A DNA stretch of 64,000 bases from Isoetes taiwanensis (Eukaryota; Streptophyta; Lycopodiopsida; Isoetales; Isoetaceae), in NCBI GenBank assembly GCA_021234155.1, contig JAJEKV010000051.1, positions 6,796,761 through 6,860,760 on the forward strand, in the 5' to 3' direction. The notes beneath the pieces were generated by a model. The model was given only the letters and a program-made list of their open reading frames with translations, ran no database searches and was not told the DNA's origin. Made by a program: the position numbers and the translations under genes. Below are positions 46,301-57,246 of the stretch, in pieces (within the stretch, counting starts at the first letter, position 1; the number at the start of each line of letters is the position of its first letter).

Positions 46301-46475
46301 TAGTGTTGAAGACGAAGACCATGTGTTTGTTCACTGCCCAGCATACAATGATATTAGGAGTAGATTTGCTTTTCACTATACTAGTTTTCATGCGTTATTT
46401 TCAGAATCATATTATAAGTTAGGACAATATATTAAGACGGTGGATGCACACCATAATTTATTGATTAAACTCTGA
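43308..46475 (+). pseudogene. LINE ORF2 (endonuclease and reverse transcriptase), broken
   Basis: The order is typical of a non-LTR retrotransposon. The APE-type endonuclease has LWNARGLHQ (43315), IFTETWEH, FLFGDFNARTG (43750) and a final SDHRPLHV (44070). The reverse transcriptase has AFIDFTKAFDT (about 45045), GVRQGCPLSPTLFG (about 45220) and the active site LLYADDVVLLA (about 45345). A C-terminal zinc motif reads CKFCETG...DHVFVHCPAY (about 46290). The frame changes near 43680, and several stops or shifts occur between 44708 and 45287; the last 395 codons are open. I see no RNase H domain. Confidence 0.82.
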
Positions 46476-46728
46476 TGTAGCATGTAATTGAGCGCTCCAT
46501 GGCCTTTTAGGGCCCTATGAGAGCAAGACTAAATTAAATTAAATTAAATTAAATTTTTCTCATAACAAAGAGAAGAATAATCTATATATCATTACAAGAG
46601 ATAAAGCTATCTAGATGATGTTTCGCCTACATAGAATCATTAACATCTTCACATAGGCTGCAACAAGATAAAGCTATTTAGACTGCAAAGAGAAGAATAA
46701 TCGATACATTAGGCTACAAAGATACTAG

Positions 46729-46770
46729 ATAGATAGATAGATAAATGGATGGATGGATAGATAGATAGGG
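46729..46770 (+). repeat. GATA/GGAT microsatellite
   Basis: Tetranucleotide run of (TAGA)n, then (TGGA)n, then (TAGA)n. No gene is seen in 46587-46858. Confidence 0.85.
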
Positions 46771-46858
46771 TTTTTAGCGTCCATAGAGACCAAATTGGCT
46801 ATGGACTATGGAAGCAAAATTTTATCCGTAGAAGAATTTAGCTACTCTAGATTGATTG

Positions 46859-49080
46859 ATTTTTTTTTTTTTTTCCCGAGGAAAAGGAAGGGGTTTATAT
46901 TAATCGTAGCTTAAAAAACACAAAATATAGGCATGCCGCGTAAGTAAAAGAAAGACCCATAGGGCCCAGACCACATTGAATATCCCATCACTATAGCATG
47001 AACAAATAATTACTGCATGTATTTGACAATACCATGATGAGCAAAATAGATAGACACAAGAGAAGATAAAATCACTAAAAGGTAGGAGGAATGGCTGGTA
47101 AATCTGCAAAGGAATGTGTACTCCCCATGGAAATTCGACAGGAAGGCATTATGTACCAGTCAACATCAAACCAGTGTGGAGCCAAAATTATGAGCTCATC
47201 AAAAGGCACCCATATGAAGTCCAGAATCACTCCATCACATGCTTCACATCTACCTTTGTGGAAATAGTACAATTTTAGGAGAGGGATAGGATTATTCTAG
47301 ATTATTGTTCATGAGGATTTGTCTTTGGTTTTTTTTGGTTAGATGCATGACATAGATTAAGACCCTTTGATAATTGTTTTAGTGATATGTCCCGATGTAG
47401 CATGATTCACATTACTTTTATTATTTGAACAATTTTATTCTCTTTTATTATTTGAACCTTTTTATTCTTTACATTGATCAGTTGGAAAGCTGGCTTGCTG
47501 GTAACCCGCTGTAATGGGGGCAGCAAAGCTCAACTTTGCAGCAAATCATTAGGCAACTCATATACACTGATGATGTGGACCTCCTAGCTTACACTCCAAA
47601 GGACACGCAGTGCCATCTGGATGCTCTGGACACATTCTACCAGGCCACATATACGTCAATCTGGCCAAGACTAAGGTGTTGTCATCTCTCATCCTCACAT
47701 CAATCCAGGCCTTCCTCATTCACTTACTAAGGGCAAAACATAGAGGTGGCACCCAACTACAAGTATTTGGGAGTGGAATTTCCTTCTACCCAAGTGACAA
47801 CGGGCTAGAAAGCATTGTATACAATGCAGAACAATGGTCACAAAGTGGAGTTATATGACTGGGCCCATCAATTGCATTTATATAGGGACTTTATGAAGCA
47901 TGTTCTTCTATATGGGTCGAAGTTTAGGGCCTAATAATATCCCTTGCCGCTTGGAATGACTTGGAGCAGTTACAGAAAGTCTTCCTAGCATGGAATTGGA
48001 AGTGAAATCCACGGTCCCAGCTTTGGGATGCCAGCGCCCTTGAACAAGTTCAAGACAACACATTTCTAGCACCATATAACCCCACACTAGAACGGCCTGT
48101 GCAACACTACCTACGTACCCATTTACCTATGAAAAAGTGCAGAGTCATTGCCTCCGCACAGATGCACACCGCCTCAGAATTGAGACAGGTAGATAGATTA
48201 GGAGCTGCACCAAGAAGGCTTTATCAGTGCTGCCAAATGAGAGCCATTGAGGATGGGTGTCACCGAATGCTCTTTTGAAGTCCAACTTTAAGAGACACAA
48301 GTCTAATTAGAGACTTTATTCCAATGAAGATCTTCCACAGGAACAATATAATTATCTAGAATAAATCTGTTAGGAAGAAAGGCAGATCTGACTGATGTTT
48401 TTCTGTAAGTAGGATTTTACTCTAAGAGCCCACAGTTTATAGGTAGTATTTGTTAGAGAAATAGGTCTCCAATCTGAAAAAAAAAAAATGGGATGATCAA
48501 TTTTGGGAACTAGAGCAAGAAACTCACTGGAAATTGAAGAATGGAGGTGATTAACATTCCAAAAAAACACATGAATCAGAACAATAAAGTCTCTTTTAAA
48601 GAGATCCTAGAAATTCAAGTAAAATTCTGGAGAAAACCATTTGGGCCAGGAGATTTTCTAGCAATGAAGCTTTTTAGGACAAGAAGAATTTCTTGTTCAG
48701 TAGGCAAGGTAACAAAGCTATCATCCATAAAAATAGGTCCTTATATTTGTCATGTCTGCATTGTTGGAGATAAGAGAGCCATTATCATCCTTTATCTATG
48801 TGATAGTGTTTCTTAGGAGCCTACTTTTTGCTACTCCGGAGAAAAATTTTGAGCTCCCAATCCATTTCTTTACTATATTTGGTCTTGCACTTAATGGCTG
48901 CTCTGATTGTGTGGATCAAGATGTAAAAGAGATCTAATTTCTCTCATATGCCTTAGAAGATTTTTAACAAAAATTCTGTTTTCATGTTTAACTTTAGACC
49001 AGGTTTTTATCCAATCTTTTACCTTCTTCAATTTACAATAAAATGCTCTCGTAGAATTATTCTATGAAGAATGCTGAGGA
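46859..49080 (-). mobile_element. Minus-strand LINE relic, interrupted
   Basis: A T-run at 46860-46876, followed by CCCGAGGAAAAGG, looks like the poly(A) end of a minus-strand LINE. A reverse-transcriptase piece lies at 48370-48680 (minus): FLALVPKIDHP, DWRPISLTNTTYKLWALRV and, upstream, ARKSPGPNGF. A second, plus-strand LINE relic sits between them. The join of the two minus-strand pieces into one element is inference; the RT assignment is firm. Confidence 0.6.
47500..48245 (+). pseudogene. Plus-strand LINE reverse-transcriptase relic
   Basis: Broken frames still show LIYTDDVDLLA (a mutated YADD active site, about 47557), HLDALDTFYQAT, VNLAKTKVL and, after another shift, NYKYLGVEF (about 47762) and HVLLYGSKF (about 47898). 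The order is that of the RT palm and thumb region of a non-LTR element. Confidence 0.75.
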
Positions 49081-49423
49081 TTTGAGCAACTTTGAGTATG
49101 CAAAGTATTATAGTACGTTTTGAAATATGCACAGCAAATGTTAAAGTTGCATTTAATTAAAGTGTTTGGGGCTTATTTGTCGTTCAAAATAAGAGTTTTT
49201 TCATGTGACGGTGAATTCACCAAGACATTTTGGCTCTTTTTTCTTCCAACAAAAATTAAGCAAATTGTTTATTTAAGCTAGTTTTGAAATAAATTATATT
49301 TATGAATGGGCTCATTACAATACATATTATATTGAGTGAAGAGACCATAATGGCCGTGTTGTCACAACGATTACACTCTCTTCACATGGGCCACTAGTGT
49401 GAATGTCATGTGGAGCATTCTCA

Positions 49424-49940
49424 AAGCCACGAGAGCAACTTACAGACGATAGAAATTTGTATGAGGAGGTCCTTCATGGGCCACGCACTGGTCTATCCAA
49501 CCGGTATCATCACTCTCTTCTTGCCTCCTTTCTTCAATGAACGGGTCTTTCCATTGCTCCCAAGCATGTAGTGTCTGGTCAGGATAAGGACTGCAAAAGA
49601 CATAATCACGTTAGTCAAGTGATGCTATAGGCAAGAAAAATAAAACAAAAACCAGTTCTGAGGGCCATTTTTGAAAAACATAGGTCTGAGGGCCTTTCTC
49701 GACTCGCGAGTGGAGGAAGGCAGCTCAAAGTGAAAAAGGCAATTTTGAAGGCCATTTTTGGAAAATGGAGGTCTGATGGCCTTTCTCGACTCGCGAGTCC
49801 AAAAAGCAGCTCAGAGCAAAAAAAAAAGGGGGCAGGGTTGAGTATCTTTCTCGACTCCGAGCCGAGAAAGGCAGCTCAAAGTGAAAAAAAGGTAAGTTTG
49901 AGGGCTTTTCTCGATTGCAAAATATAGTCTGGATTGTCAG
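49424..49940 (+). repeat. Family C repeat, uninterrupted copy with its own palindromes
   Basis: The left part matches 665-778 and the middle matches 22766-22900, so this copy represents the site without Element A. Its right half carries GACTCGCGAGTC palindromes: one imperfect at 49701-49711, one perfect at 49788-49799 and one degraded at about 49847-49868, each beside TTTCTCGA and GGCAGCTCA.AG. No coding region is seen. Confidence 0.75.
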
Positions 49941-50820
49941 TACTGTAAAGGGGTGCATTACTCCAATATTGTACGCCGCTTTTTCATCTCTGTTAAAAGC
50001 TGTAAGGTTCGACCGCCTTCATTCACTATTTTCAACAGAGACAAAAAGACCCCAGTTTTTCTTTCATATTGGGTAATTCTACTAAGATTCCGTATTAATA
50101 CACTCCATAGTATAGTTAAGCACACATCAGATTTTCACCTATAGTCCCATCTTTGCCAATGGCGTAAACAAACCTTTGGAAATAAAATTTCATAGTCAAT
50201 TTTTTACCTTAGCATAAGCTCAACATAAGTCAATTATATGCCTAACGAATATGCATCTATAAGTCAACATTAACTTCTTACCTTAGCATAAGGTCAATAT
50301 GCACGTATAAGGTCACCTATATTCACCTATAATAAGCATAGTCAATTATACCTAATAAATATGCACCTATAATGTGTAAAATGTGATAACAAAATATCAA
50401 AAATAATTTCATTGATTCATTATAGTAAACTTTTACATCTCTTTCCATTATACATTCAATACATATACCCCCCGCCCCCCCTCCGTTCTTGAAATTTAAA
50501 ATTTGGTATATACCTTTGGTCCTTCAAACATCTGAGCTTCCAACTATGGAGATTCACACCATTTCCAAAGATTTCTCGGCCTTTGCAGAGGCTTGAAGCT
50601 CACTAGAAAAGATCCGGAAGCTAACATTGGAAACAATAGGGAATAATATTGAAAATAAACAAGGGAACAAGATTTGCAAAACCTGATACATCCCCCTTTC
50701 GGCAGCAGCTAGAGCCAGAGATGCTAAAGATTAGCTGAAGATGCCAGAGATGTGTTGGAATGTATTTATAATACATCCATACAATCTTAGCCTTTGCCTA
50801 TTGATAGGTCATTGTCTATT
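49941..50820. other. AT-rich spacer without a gene
   Basis: Short direct repeats (CACCTATAA, ACCTTAGCATAAG.TCA) at about 50205-50375. No gene seen. The 3' end holds the 14-bp target site copied by the next LINE. Confidence 0.5.
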
Positions 50821-51121
50821 GATAGTTCATTATTTGGAGATTTCTAGCTGCAAACTAGGTTTCTTTTTCGATGTTCCTAGGGTACTGTGCCAGCACTGGA
50901 TCCCCTGCTGGGCAGGATAATTAGTGTCCTTAGATTGCTTCTCTGCAGAAGTGTACGGGTTATCTTCTATCGATTCCCCTTTTTCTTGGGAGGGGTGCTT
51001 CAGTTATTCTCTGGGGGCAAAGGGGAAAGCAGCTTTTCCTTTCTCTTGGTAACTGTCTTCGTCTTTTCGGCTCCCTCCGTCTTCCTTCCTGTTTGTGAGG
51101 ATCGTTTCGGCTCTTCCAAAG

Positions 51122-52179
51122 ATGATGAACACCAAGAACGGTGGGGCTAGATCATCCGGGATGAGAATCAACATTGAGGACGAAGAATGGACTCAGATAT
51201 TTTGGCTCGAGGATAGGAAGGATCAGGGGTGGAAACTGCTCAAAGAAATCCATACGGGGCTTGAGATCATCAAGGATCAACAAAAGGCTGCCGCGGTATG
51301 TATGGGAATTCAAGAAGAAGTCGCTATTACGGCATGCAAGGAGAAAATGGATATGATAGACAGAGATTACTGGGAGGGTAGAGCCAATGACAGAGATTGG
51401 ATATGGAATATGTTGGGGTTTGCACAGGAAATGGATACTTCCCTGTATAAACTTATAACGGTAAAACAAAGACACACAGAATCTGATTGCTGCAGCCTTA
51501 AGAATAGTATCTTCAGGGCTTCCATGGACGAGATGCGGGCCAAAGTTAAAGACCTTATTATTCGATGGGACGGCCTAAAAGGAGCCACCAAGGCGAGCAT
51601 CCGGTTGATCAGAAGATGGAAAAATGCTGAAGACCATGTAATTGAAAGGCATAGGAAGGCCTTCAAAGCGACCTTAAAAAATGAAGAAATTCCGAAAGTG
51701 ATTGCGACTTCCTTGGAGGTATATCAGATGAGGCTAAAGAAAAATGCTAAAAAATGCAGCATCAAGGATAGCAATGGCTTCTTCAACCCGGTGGAAGTCG
51801 ACACCTGTGACTGCGAAAACTGCCATGACGTCAAGCTCTTTGGACTCAACATTGTAAAGACAAAAATAGGAGACGACAAGATCAGCAATGCAATTCCGGT
51901 CATGGGTAAAGGAGACAAAGCCAAAGGTTTGAATTCTCATCTATCTTATAAAAATGTACTTCTGAAAGATGTAACCTTGAATTCTCCTAAGCTTTCTGGT
52001 TTTAATAATACTAAAGATGGTAACAGGGATTTCATTGATCTTTTTGAGGTCCAGGACTCCTCTGCTACTGATATATTCTCCAGAAAGGCTATTCTGATAC
52101 ATTTCCCGATTAAGTGCCCATCTCAGAATGAAATTAAGTTATGGATTACCAAGAAGCAGCACATTCCCATTCTGTCCAT
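51122..52179 (+). pseudogene. LINE ORF1, 5' part
   Basis: The frame opens at the ATG at 51122 and is intact for about 353 codons up to the CACTA insertion. It is charged, with a Cys/His-like patch VDTCDCENCHDVKLFG (about 51795-51845). The C-terminal section KAILIHFPIKCPSQNEIKLW begins a DUF4283-like RNA-binding region that continues beyond the insertion. Confidence 0.75.
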
Positions 52180-55100
52180 CACTACAAGAGGATAGCCATT
52201 TTTCATCACTTTAATATCACCTAAAAATTTAAAAAATATTAAGTGATATAAAGAGTGATATTCAAGGTATAGTGATGGTACCAGTGACAAGATTCTATCA
52301 TCTATAACATCATTAACAACGTCATAAATATGGTCAATAGTTATATCAGTACTAATTAATGGCAATATATGTGTTACTAATAGCGTCATGAATAATATCA
52401 CATATTGCATCAACTTTACCATCATTTATTACTCCAATGGTGTTCATACCAATATAAGTGTTATAGTTTATGCCAGTTACAGTATCATTCATAGCTTCAT
52501 CTATAGTATCACATATTGACAATATTATATCAGTGCTAGCATCATGAATAATATCACATATTACATCAACTTTACCATCATTTATTACTCCCATAGTGCT
52601 AATGATAATATAAGTGTTATAGCTTATGCCAGTTACAGTATCACCCATAACTTCATCCATAGCATCACCCTCAACTAGCTTTGGAACCTGGCTTCTGCCC
52701 CCATCAGGCTATGGCACCCGGAAAATATCTTCGACATCTAAGACATGGCACAACGACCTCAAACTGCAGAAAACCTGCAAAGAAATCAAGCTGCCCGATC
52801 CAACTGCATCCTCTACAAAGCATCTACACAAGAAAAACGTTAACTTCGTCCGCACAAGAAATCCGGGCCAAAATCTCGAACTGTACTTTCAAAACATGGT
52901 AGATAAAAACTACTCCATAATCACTTTCCCAATTACTTCCATTGCACCCTTGCTGCGAAGCTGGAATATGGGATTTGAACCCACAAGTACCAAGAGCTCT
53001 CTCAGATAAAAAAACAACAACCACAACGGAATCTTAATGATCCGCAGCACAAGACTCTGGTCCATTCGGTTGCAAGAATCCGATGGAGAACGAATTTCTG
53101 GCTCGCGATGTGTCCCCTGCCTCTTCTGGGCATCTGGCCGATGCCAATCCACTTTTGTTTTTCGCACAAAACTTTCCCATGTAAAGGGTCGTGGGCTTCT
53201 AAATCTAAACATCTTGTAAACTTGCCATGCACATGCCATTGAAGAACAAAAAAAAAAACACCCAAATAGCAACAACCAATTAAGCTCCTCTCACATGGCA
53301 AAAACTACTATTTTGAATACAATACCATACGACTACCATAGCCTTAACCACTGCCAAAACAACCTCCCTCTATACCAAAGGAATTGGGCAAAGTATATCA
53401 GTTTTCGAAATTTAAGGGACCTTGAAATTTCGGCCCTAATCAGCTGTGTTTTTAAATCCAAAACCTCCTATTGATTTCTATTAGATGATGATGAGCGGCA
53501 CCGCTAGATGATGCACGCCAAATTTCAAGCTCCCATAAATTTCATCGAAGAATTTTCAGGAGCTGAATATTCCGCGCAGAAATTTTCTAGCGGTCGCTTT
53601 TCAGCTCTTAAAAATTACTCCGTTTCCAAGTTCGGGTTGCTAAGGGTCTAATCACATGTAGCGGTCGACAAGGATTCTTCCCTGTCAATCGTTCAAAACT
53701 AAAGGGTCACATGCAGCAAAATAATAGCAATGGAGTCCAGTTGACAGGGATTGTTTCCGCCGGCTCCTGCCCTCGGTTGAATGGATTCCTATTGACATGA
53801 ATCCATCCGATCTCAACTCCTAGCTTAGGGTTCTTCATCGACACCACAAATTTTGAATTCCTCCTGGGTGAAAGACAGAAGAAGGCCCAAAGCTGTCGAT
53901 GTGCTCTGAAATTAGGTTCATGTCAACAAGAAATACATCTTGTTGATGGCTACATGTGAATGGACCATGATAGAAATGATTACTTGATTTCCGTCCGGGT
54001 TTGGCTGACATGGCAAACTCAGAAATACAGGAGAATTAGGGTAATGGGGATCTGCTTACGCTTCAAAACCCTATTTCGATATTGCTGTGGGAGCAAAGAA
54101 AGGATGGAGTGGGACTTATTATACTGCCGACCTGTGCTTCTGATCCGACTTAAATGCAGCATTATAATCATAACATCTCCATCAAAATACGAAGATCTTC
54201 AGATTCTAAAATGCCTAGCCGTAATACTTGTGTTGCTGGACGAAAATACCTAGCTGTACTGCCGAACGAAAATACCCAGCCTTACTTGTGTCGCTGGCTG
54301 AGCACAAAGAGCTGGATGGCTGGGTGCAAGAGTATACTAATCTGAGTGACCCCAGAGGTATTTAATTTCGAGTCTGAGTTGGTAGACCAATTGTTAGGTT
54401 AATTTCTAAAGTTTTTGCTGCTAAACAGCAAGAAATGGAGCACAAAAGATAGTAAAGATAAAGTCGATGACGAGGATCTTGCATTCAAAAAGATGATAGC
54501 TAAGGTAAGTGAACCGGCCTTGCTCTGATCGAAAATAAGGCCAGGGATATGTACTGAATATGGACTTGCTTTCAGGCTAAAGAGCCGAATGGATTATTTC
54601 TCATACTGCCGCCCACAGAATACGTGTTTGGTGCGCAATACTATGAATCGGCTCCATAAAATGGTAAAGACCTACAGCATTTCGTTTTTATGTATGGTGT
54701 TTCTATATTCTAGATGCATACCTAAAAGATTTATCCCAGTATGCTGGTAAGAAAAAGAAAGCAAGGTCTTATATCTATTTCGAAACCCTGCTCGTACATT
54801 CTGCATCTCTATTTGCTGATATAGTGCTACAGATTCAGGCTTAATGGTGCGAAGCTCATAATGCGATTGTACAAAAATGGAGCATCAAAGATGCATGTCA
54901 GCTACTTTCCAACACTAGCTTGGAGTACGGACAAAATCAGGTCAGAAAGTATGCCTGAATATTTGGATTATAAATGCTTGCAGTATGCAGATATGTTTGG
55001 CAACAAAAATTCTGATTCTAGGGGCAAAAAACTCATGTTTTTATGGCCATTCTATCATGTAAATTATGAGCCAAGCTCTTTGTGATTTGATGGCGCTTAA

Positions 55101-56366
55101 TTGTATATTTGATTAATTTGGAGTTGCTGCGGTATTATGGCAGATTGGAGCTTATTTGCCTTGGTAATCAGCCTGTTCTAGTGGTGCACTTCTAGTGGTG
55201 CAGTTAGTTTTTGCAGCCAGATATAGTGGCTAAGTGTGTACTTTGCTATTGCTTGCTTCAACATGTTCCTTGTGTTGCAGACTACTTGTTCAATAGGTAC
55301 ATCAAAAAGCTTGAAATGCTAAAGACTTAACATTAATAATTATGACTAACTTATGAGTTTTGTGCATTTCTGAAATTCAGGTTCAGGAATATAAAATATC
55401 AAAAGTTTTTTGAAGAACAAGCATATCGCAATAAGGAAGTTGTTCATGATCACCTTGCCACATTATTCTTGCTGGCATTGTAAAGATTGTTGCAAAAGAT
55501 TGTTGCATATAACTGTGATTACATTTAAATGAATTTGTTCTTGTTTTATAAAACGCTCTTTTTTCTTCATAACTTGTAGCTTAAATTCATGTTAAACTCA
55601 AACAGCATTACAGGCTAAGTGTAAATAGATAATGCAGACAACGTGCAAATCGAAACAAAATGCAAATGCAAATTGAAACAAAACTCAAAACTGCAGATCC
55701 AAACAAAATGTAAATAGACCTTGCAAAAAAAAAGGAATGATGAAAAGCTTGACGAATAATTTGATAGTTTTTTTGACGAAAATTATGACGAATTTTTTGA
55801 CGAAAACTGTAACAAAAAACCTCAATTCTCTTGTAGTGACGTGATGTTATATGTGGCATTGTCAATGATGCTATGTTTGATATTAATCATGTTAAAAAAT
55901 TGATACAAACACTTTATGAGTGATTTAATTATAGCAATACGGGTGATACTACAGTTGACAATATATAACGCTCGTGTTGACATTATGAATGATTTGATTA
56001 TAGCAGTATATGTGATCCTATAGCTGACATTATTATAGCATTACAAGGACAAAATGCTCGATTTAATTATAGCAATACATTGCTCCTATAATTGACACAA
56101 ATATAGCACTACAAGGACAAAATGCATGATACTATAATTGCAACTATAGACGATGCTACAAATGATACTATTATGCCACCACAATGCCATAAAATATGAT
56201 ATTACAACTATTGCTATTGATGGTACTACAAGTGACGATATAGATGACGCAATTGCATCAACAGCTACCGTCATTTATTATGTCAAAAGCTAAAAATTTT
56301 GAAAGTGCAATTTTAAGCAAATAAATGATGAAACTAGTGACTTAGATTGCTTATTCTCTTGTAGTG
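52180..56366. mobile_element. Non-autonomous CACTA element inside LINE ORF1
   Basis: The element starts CACTACAAGAGGATA and ends TATTCTCTTGTAGTG, with CAT duplicated at 52177-52179 and 56367-56369. No transposase is seen in its 4.2 kb. It holds subterminal repeats at both ends, and middle sequence (about 52690-55600) with no recognisable family, possibly captured. Removing it with one CAT copy restores the LINE ORF1 frame (codon ATC). Confidence 0.92.
52360..52665 (+). repeat. 156-bp tandem subterminal repeat of the CACTA element
   Basis: CATGAATAATATCACATATT begins at 52387 and again at 52543; the rest of the unit matches closely (ACTTTACCATCATTTATTACT, TATGCCAGTTACAGTATCA). Related short motifs (TAGCAATAC, TTGACA.TAT) recur near the right end at about 55900-56250. 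Confidence 0.85.
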
Positions 56367-56369
56367 CAT

Positions 56370-57246
56370 CCTGAAGCTTGACAGCAAGACCTTCCAGGTG
56401 GTGTGCAGAGATGAAATCAGCGTCCATTCTATTCTTAGAAGGAAGCTTGATTTTATCTCCAACTCCCCTTTTATATCATGAGATGGACTGCCGATTTCAT
56501 TCCAGGGAAGGAGGATTGTATTTGTACTTCAACTTGGATTAACTTTTCCAATCTCCCCCCGGCGTTCTGGACTCGCACGCATCTAACAGCCATATCTAAT
56601 TGCCCGGGCGAGGTCCTCGAGTCAACTTGCCTCAAACCAACCATCCCTCTGTTTGCATATCCAAGCCCATCCTCTCAGAATGGCATAGAAATCTAAAGAC
56701 CAGGGTCAGTGCCAATGGATTTATGGATCTCAAGATCACCTATTCCAAAACCCTAGTGCTGACTCCTAGCTCTAAAGGCAAGTTCCCTGCGCATCAAGAG
56801 GAAATCAGGCAGGTGTGGGTTCCCAAAAAGAACAAAGAGAAGAAAACGATCAGTGGGAGTACTTCACATAACCCGGATCTTGACAGAACTGCGAATTCAA
56901 TCTTGGATTCTGGATCCAACTATATCAGGACCGGCCCCATCAAGTGAAGGTTAATATTAACAAAGAAATGGTGGTAACACTCGAAAATATCAATCTCTCG
57001 GTTAAAATTGACACTGGAGATATCTTTCTTTCTATGCCTAAATTTCCTGACTTTCCTCAGATGTGGGAGACCACCAAATTTGACCAGAAAATTGAGGACC
57101 TTTTAGATACCGAGGAAGAAGGCTGGAAATTGATTGATAAGAAGAAAGGAAGAGGAATGAAGAAACTCTACCAGGGCCCCAGCAGAGCTAGTCCACGAAA
57201 ATCCACCATCCAAGCAGGACAGGTGGTAGGGAAGTATAGGTATTGA
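56370..57246 (+). pseudogene. LINE ORF1, 3' part
   Basis: This continues the ORF1 frame after the CACTA element with ILKLDSKTFQVVCRDEI, then a TGA at about 56480. A shifted frame carries TSTWINFSNLPPAFWTRTHL, the WI.F.NLPP.FW motif of DUF4283 proteins. A further shift gives a Lys-rich linker (VPKKNKEKKTISGS) and a last frame (56944-57246) ending just at the ORF2 start. The order matches plant L1 ORF1; at least two frame breaks are present. Confidence 0.72.

Larger units (their letters stand above)
42424..46556 (+). mobile_element. LINE with coiled-coil ORF1 and (AAATT)n tail
   Basis: A 30-bp target duplication starting TTCTCATAACAAAGAG flanks the element (42394-42423 and 46557-46586) with no mismatch seen. 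The 3' end is a run of AAATT units and not poly(A). It encodes ORF1 and an APE-endonuclease/reverse-transcriptase ORF2 with several frame breaks. The long, intact duplication argues for a fairly recent insertion, whereas the ORF2 damage suggests a defective copy. Confidence 0.88.

Noticed and set aside
47075-47272. 65-codon minus-strand frame as a missing CutC or host exon
   Set aside because: It shows no CutC block and lies inside probable LINE 3' sequence.
54430-54510. Possible captured host exon in the CACTA element (VDDEDLAFKK before a GTAAGT)
   Set aside because: Too short to assign and no neighbouring exon was recognisable.
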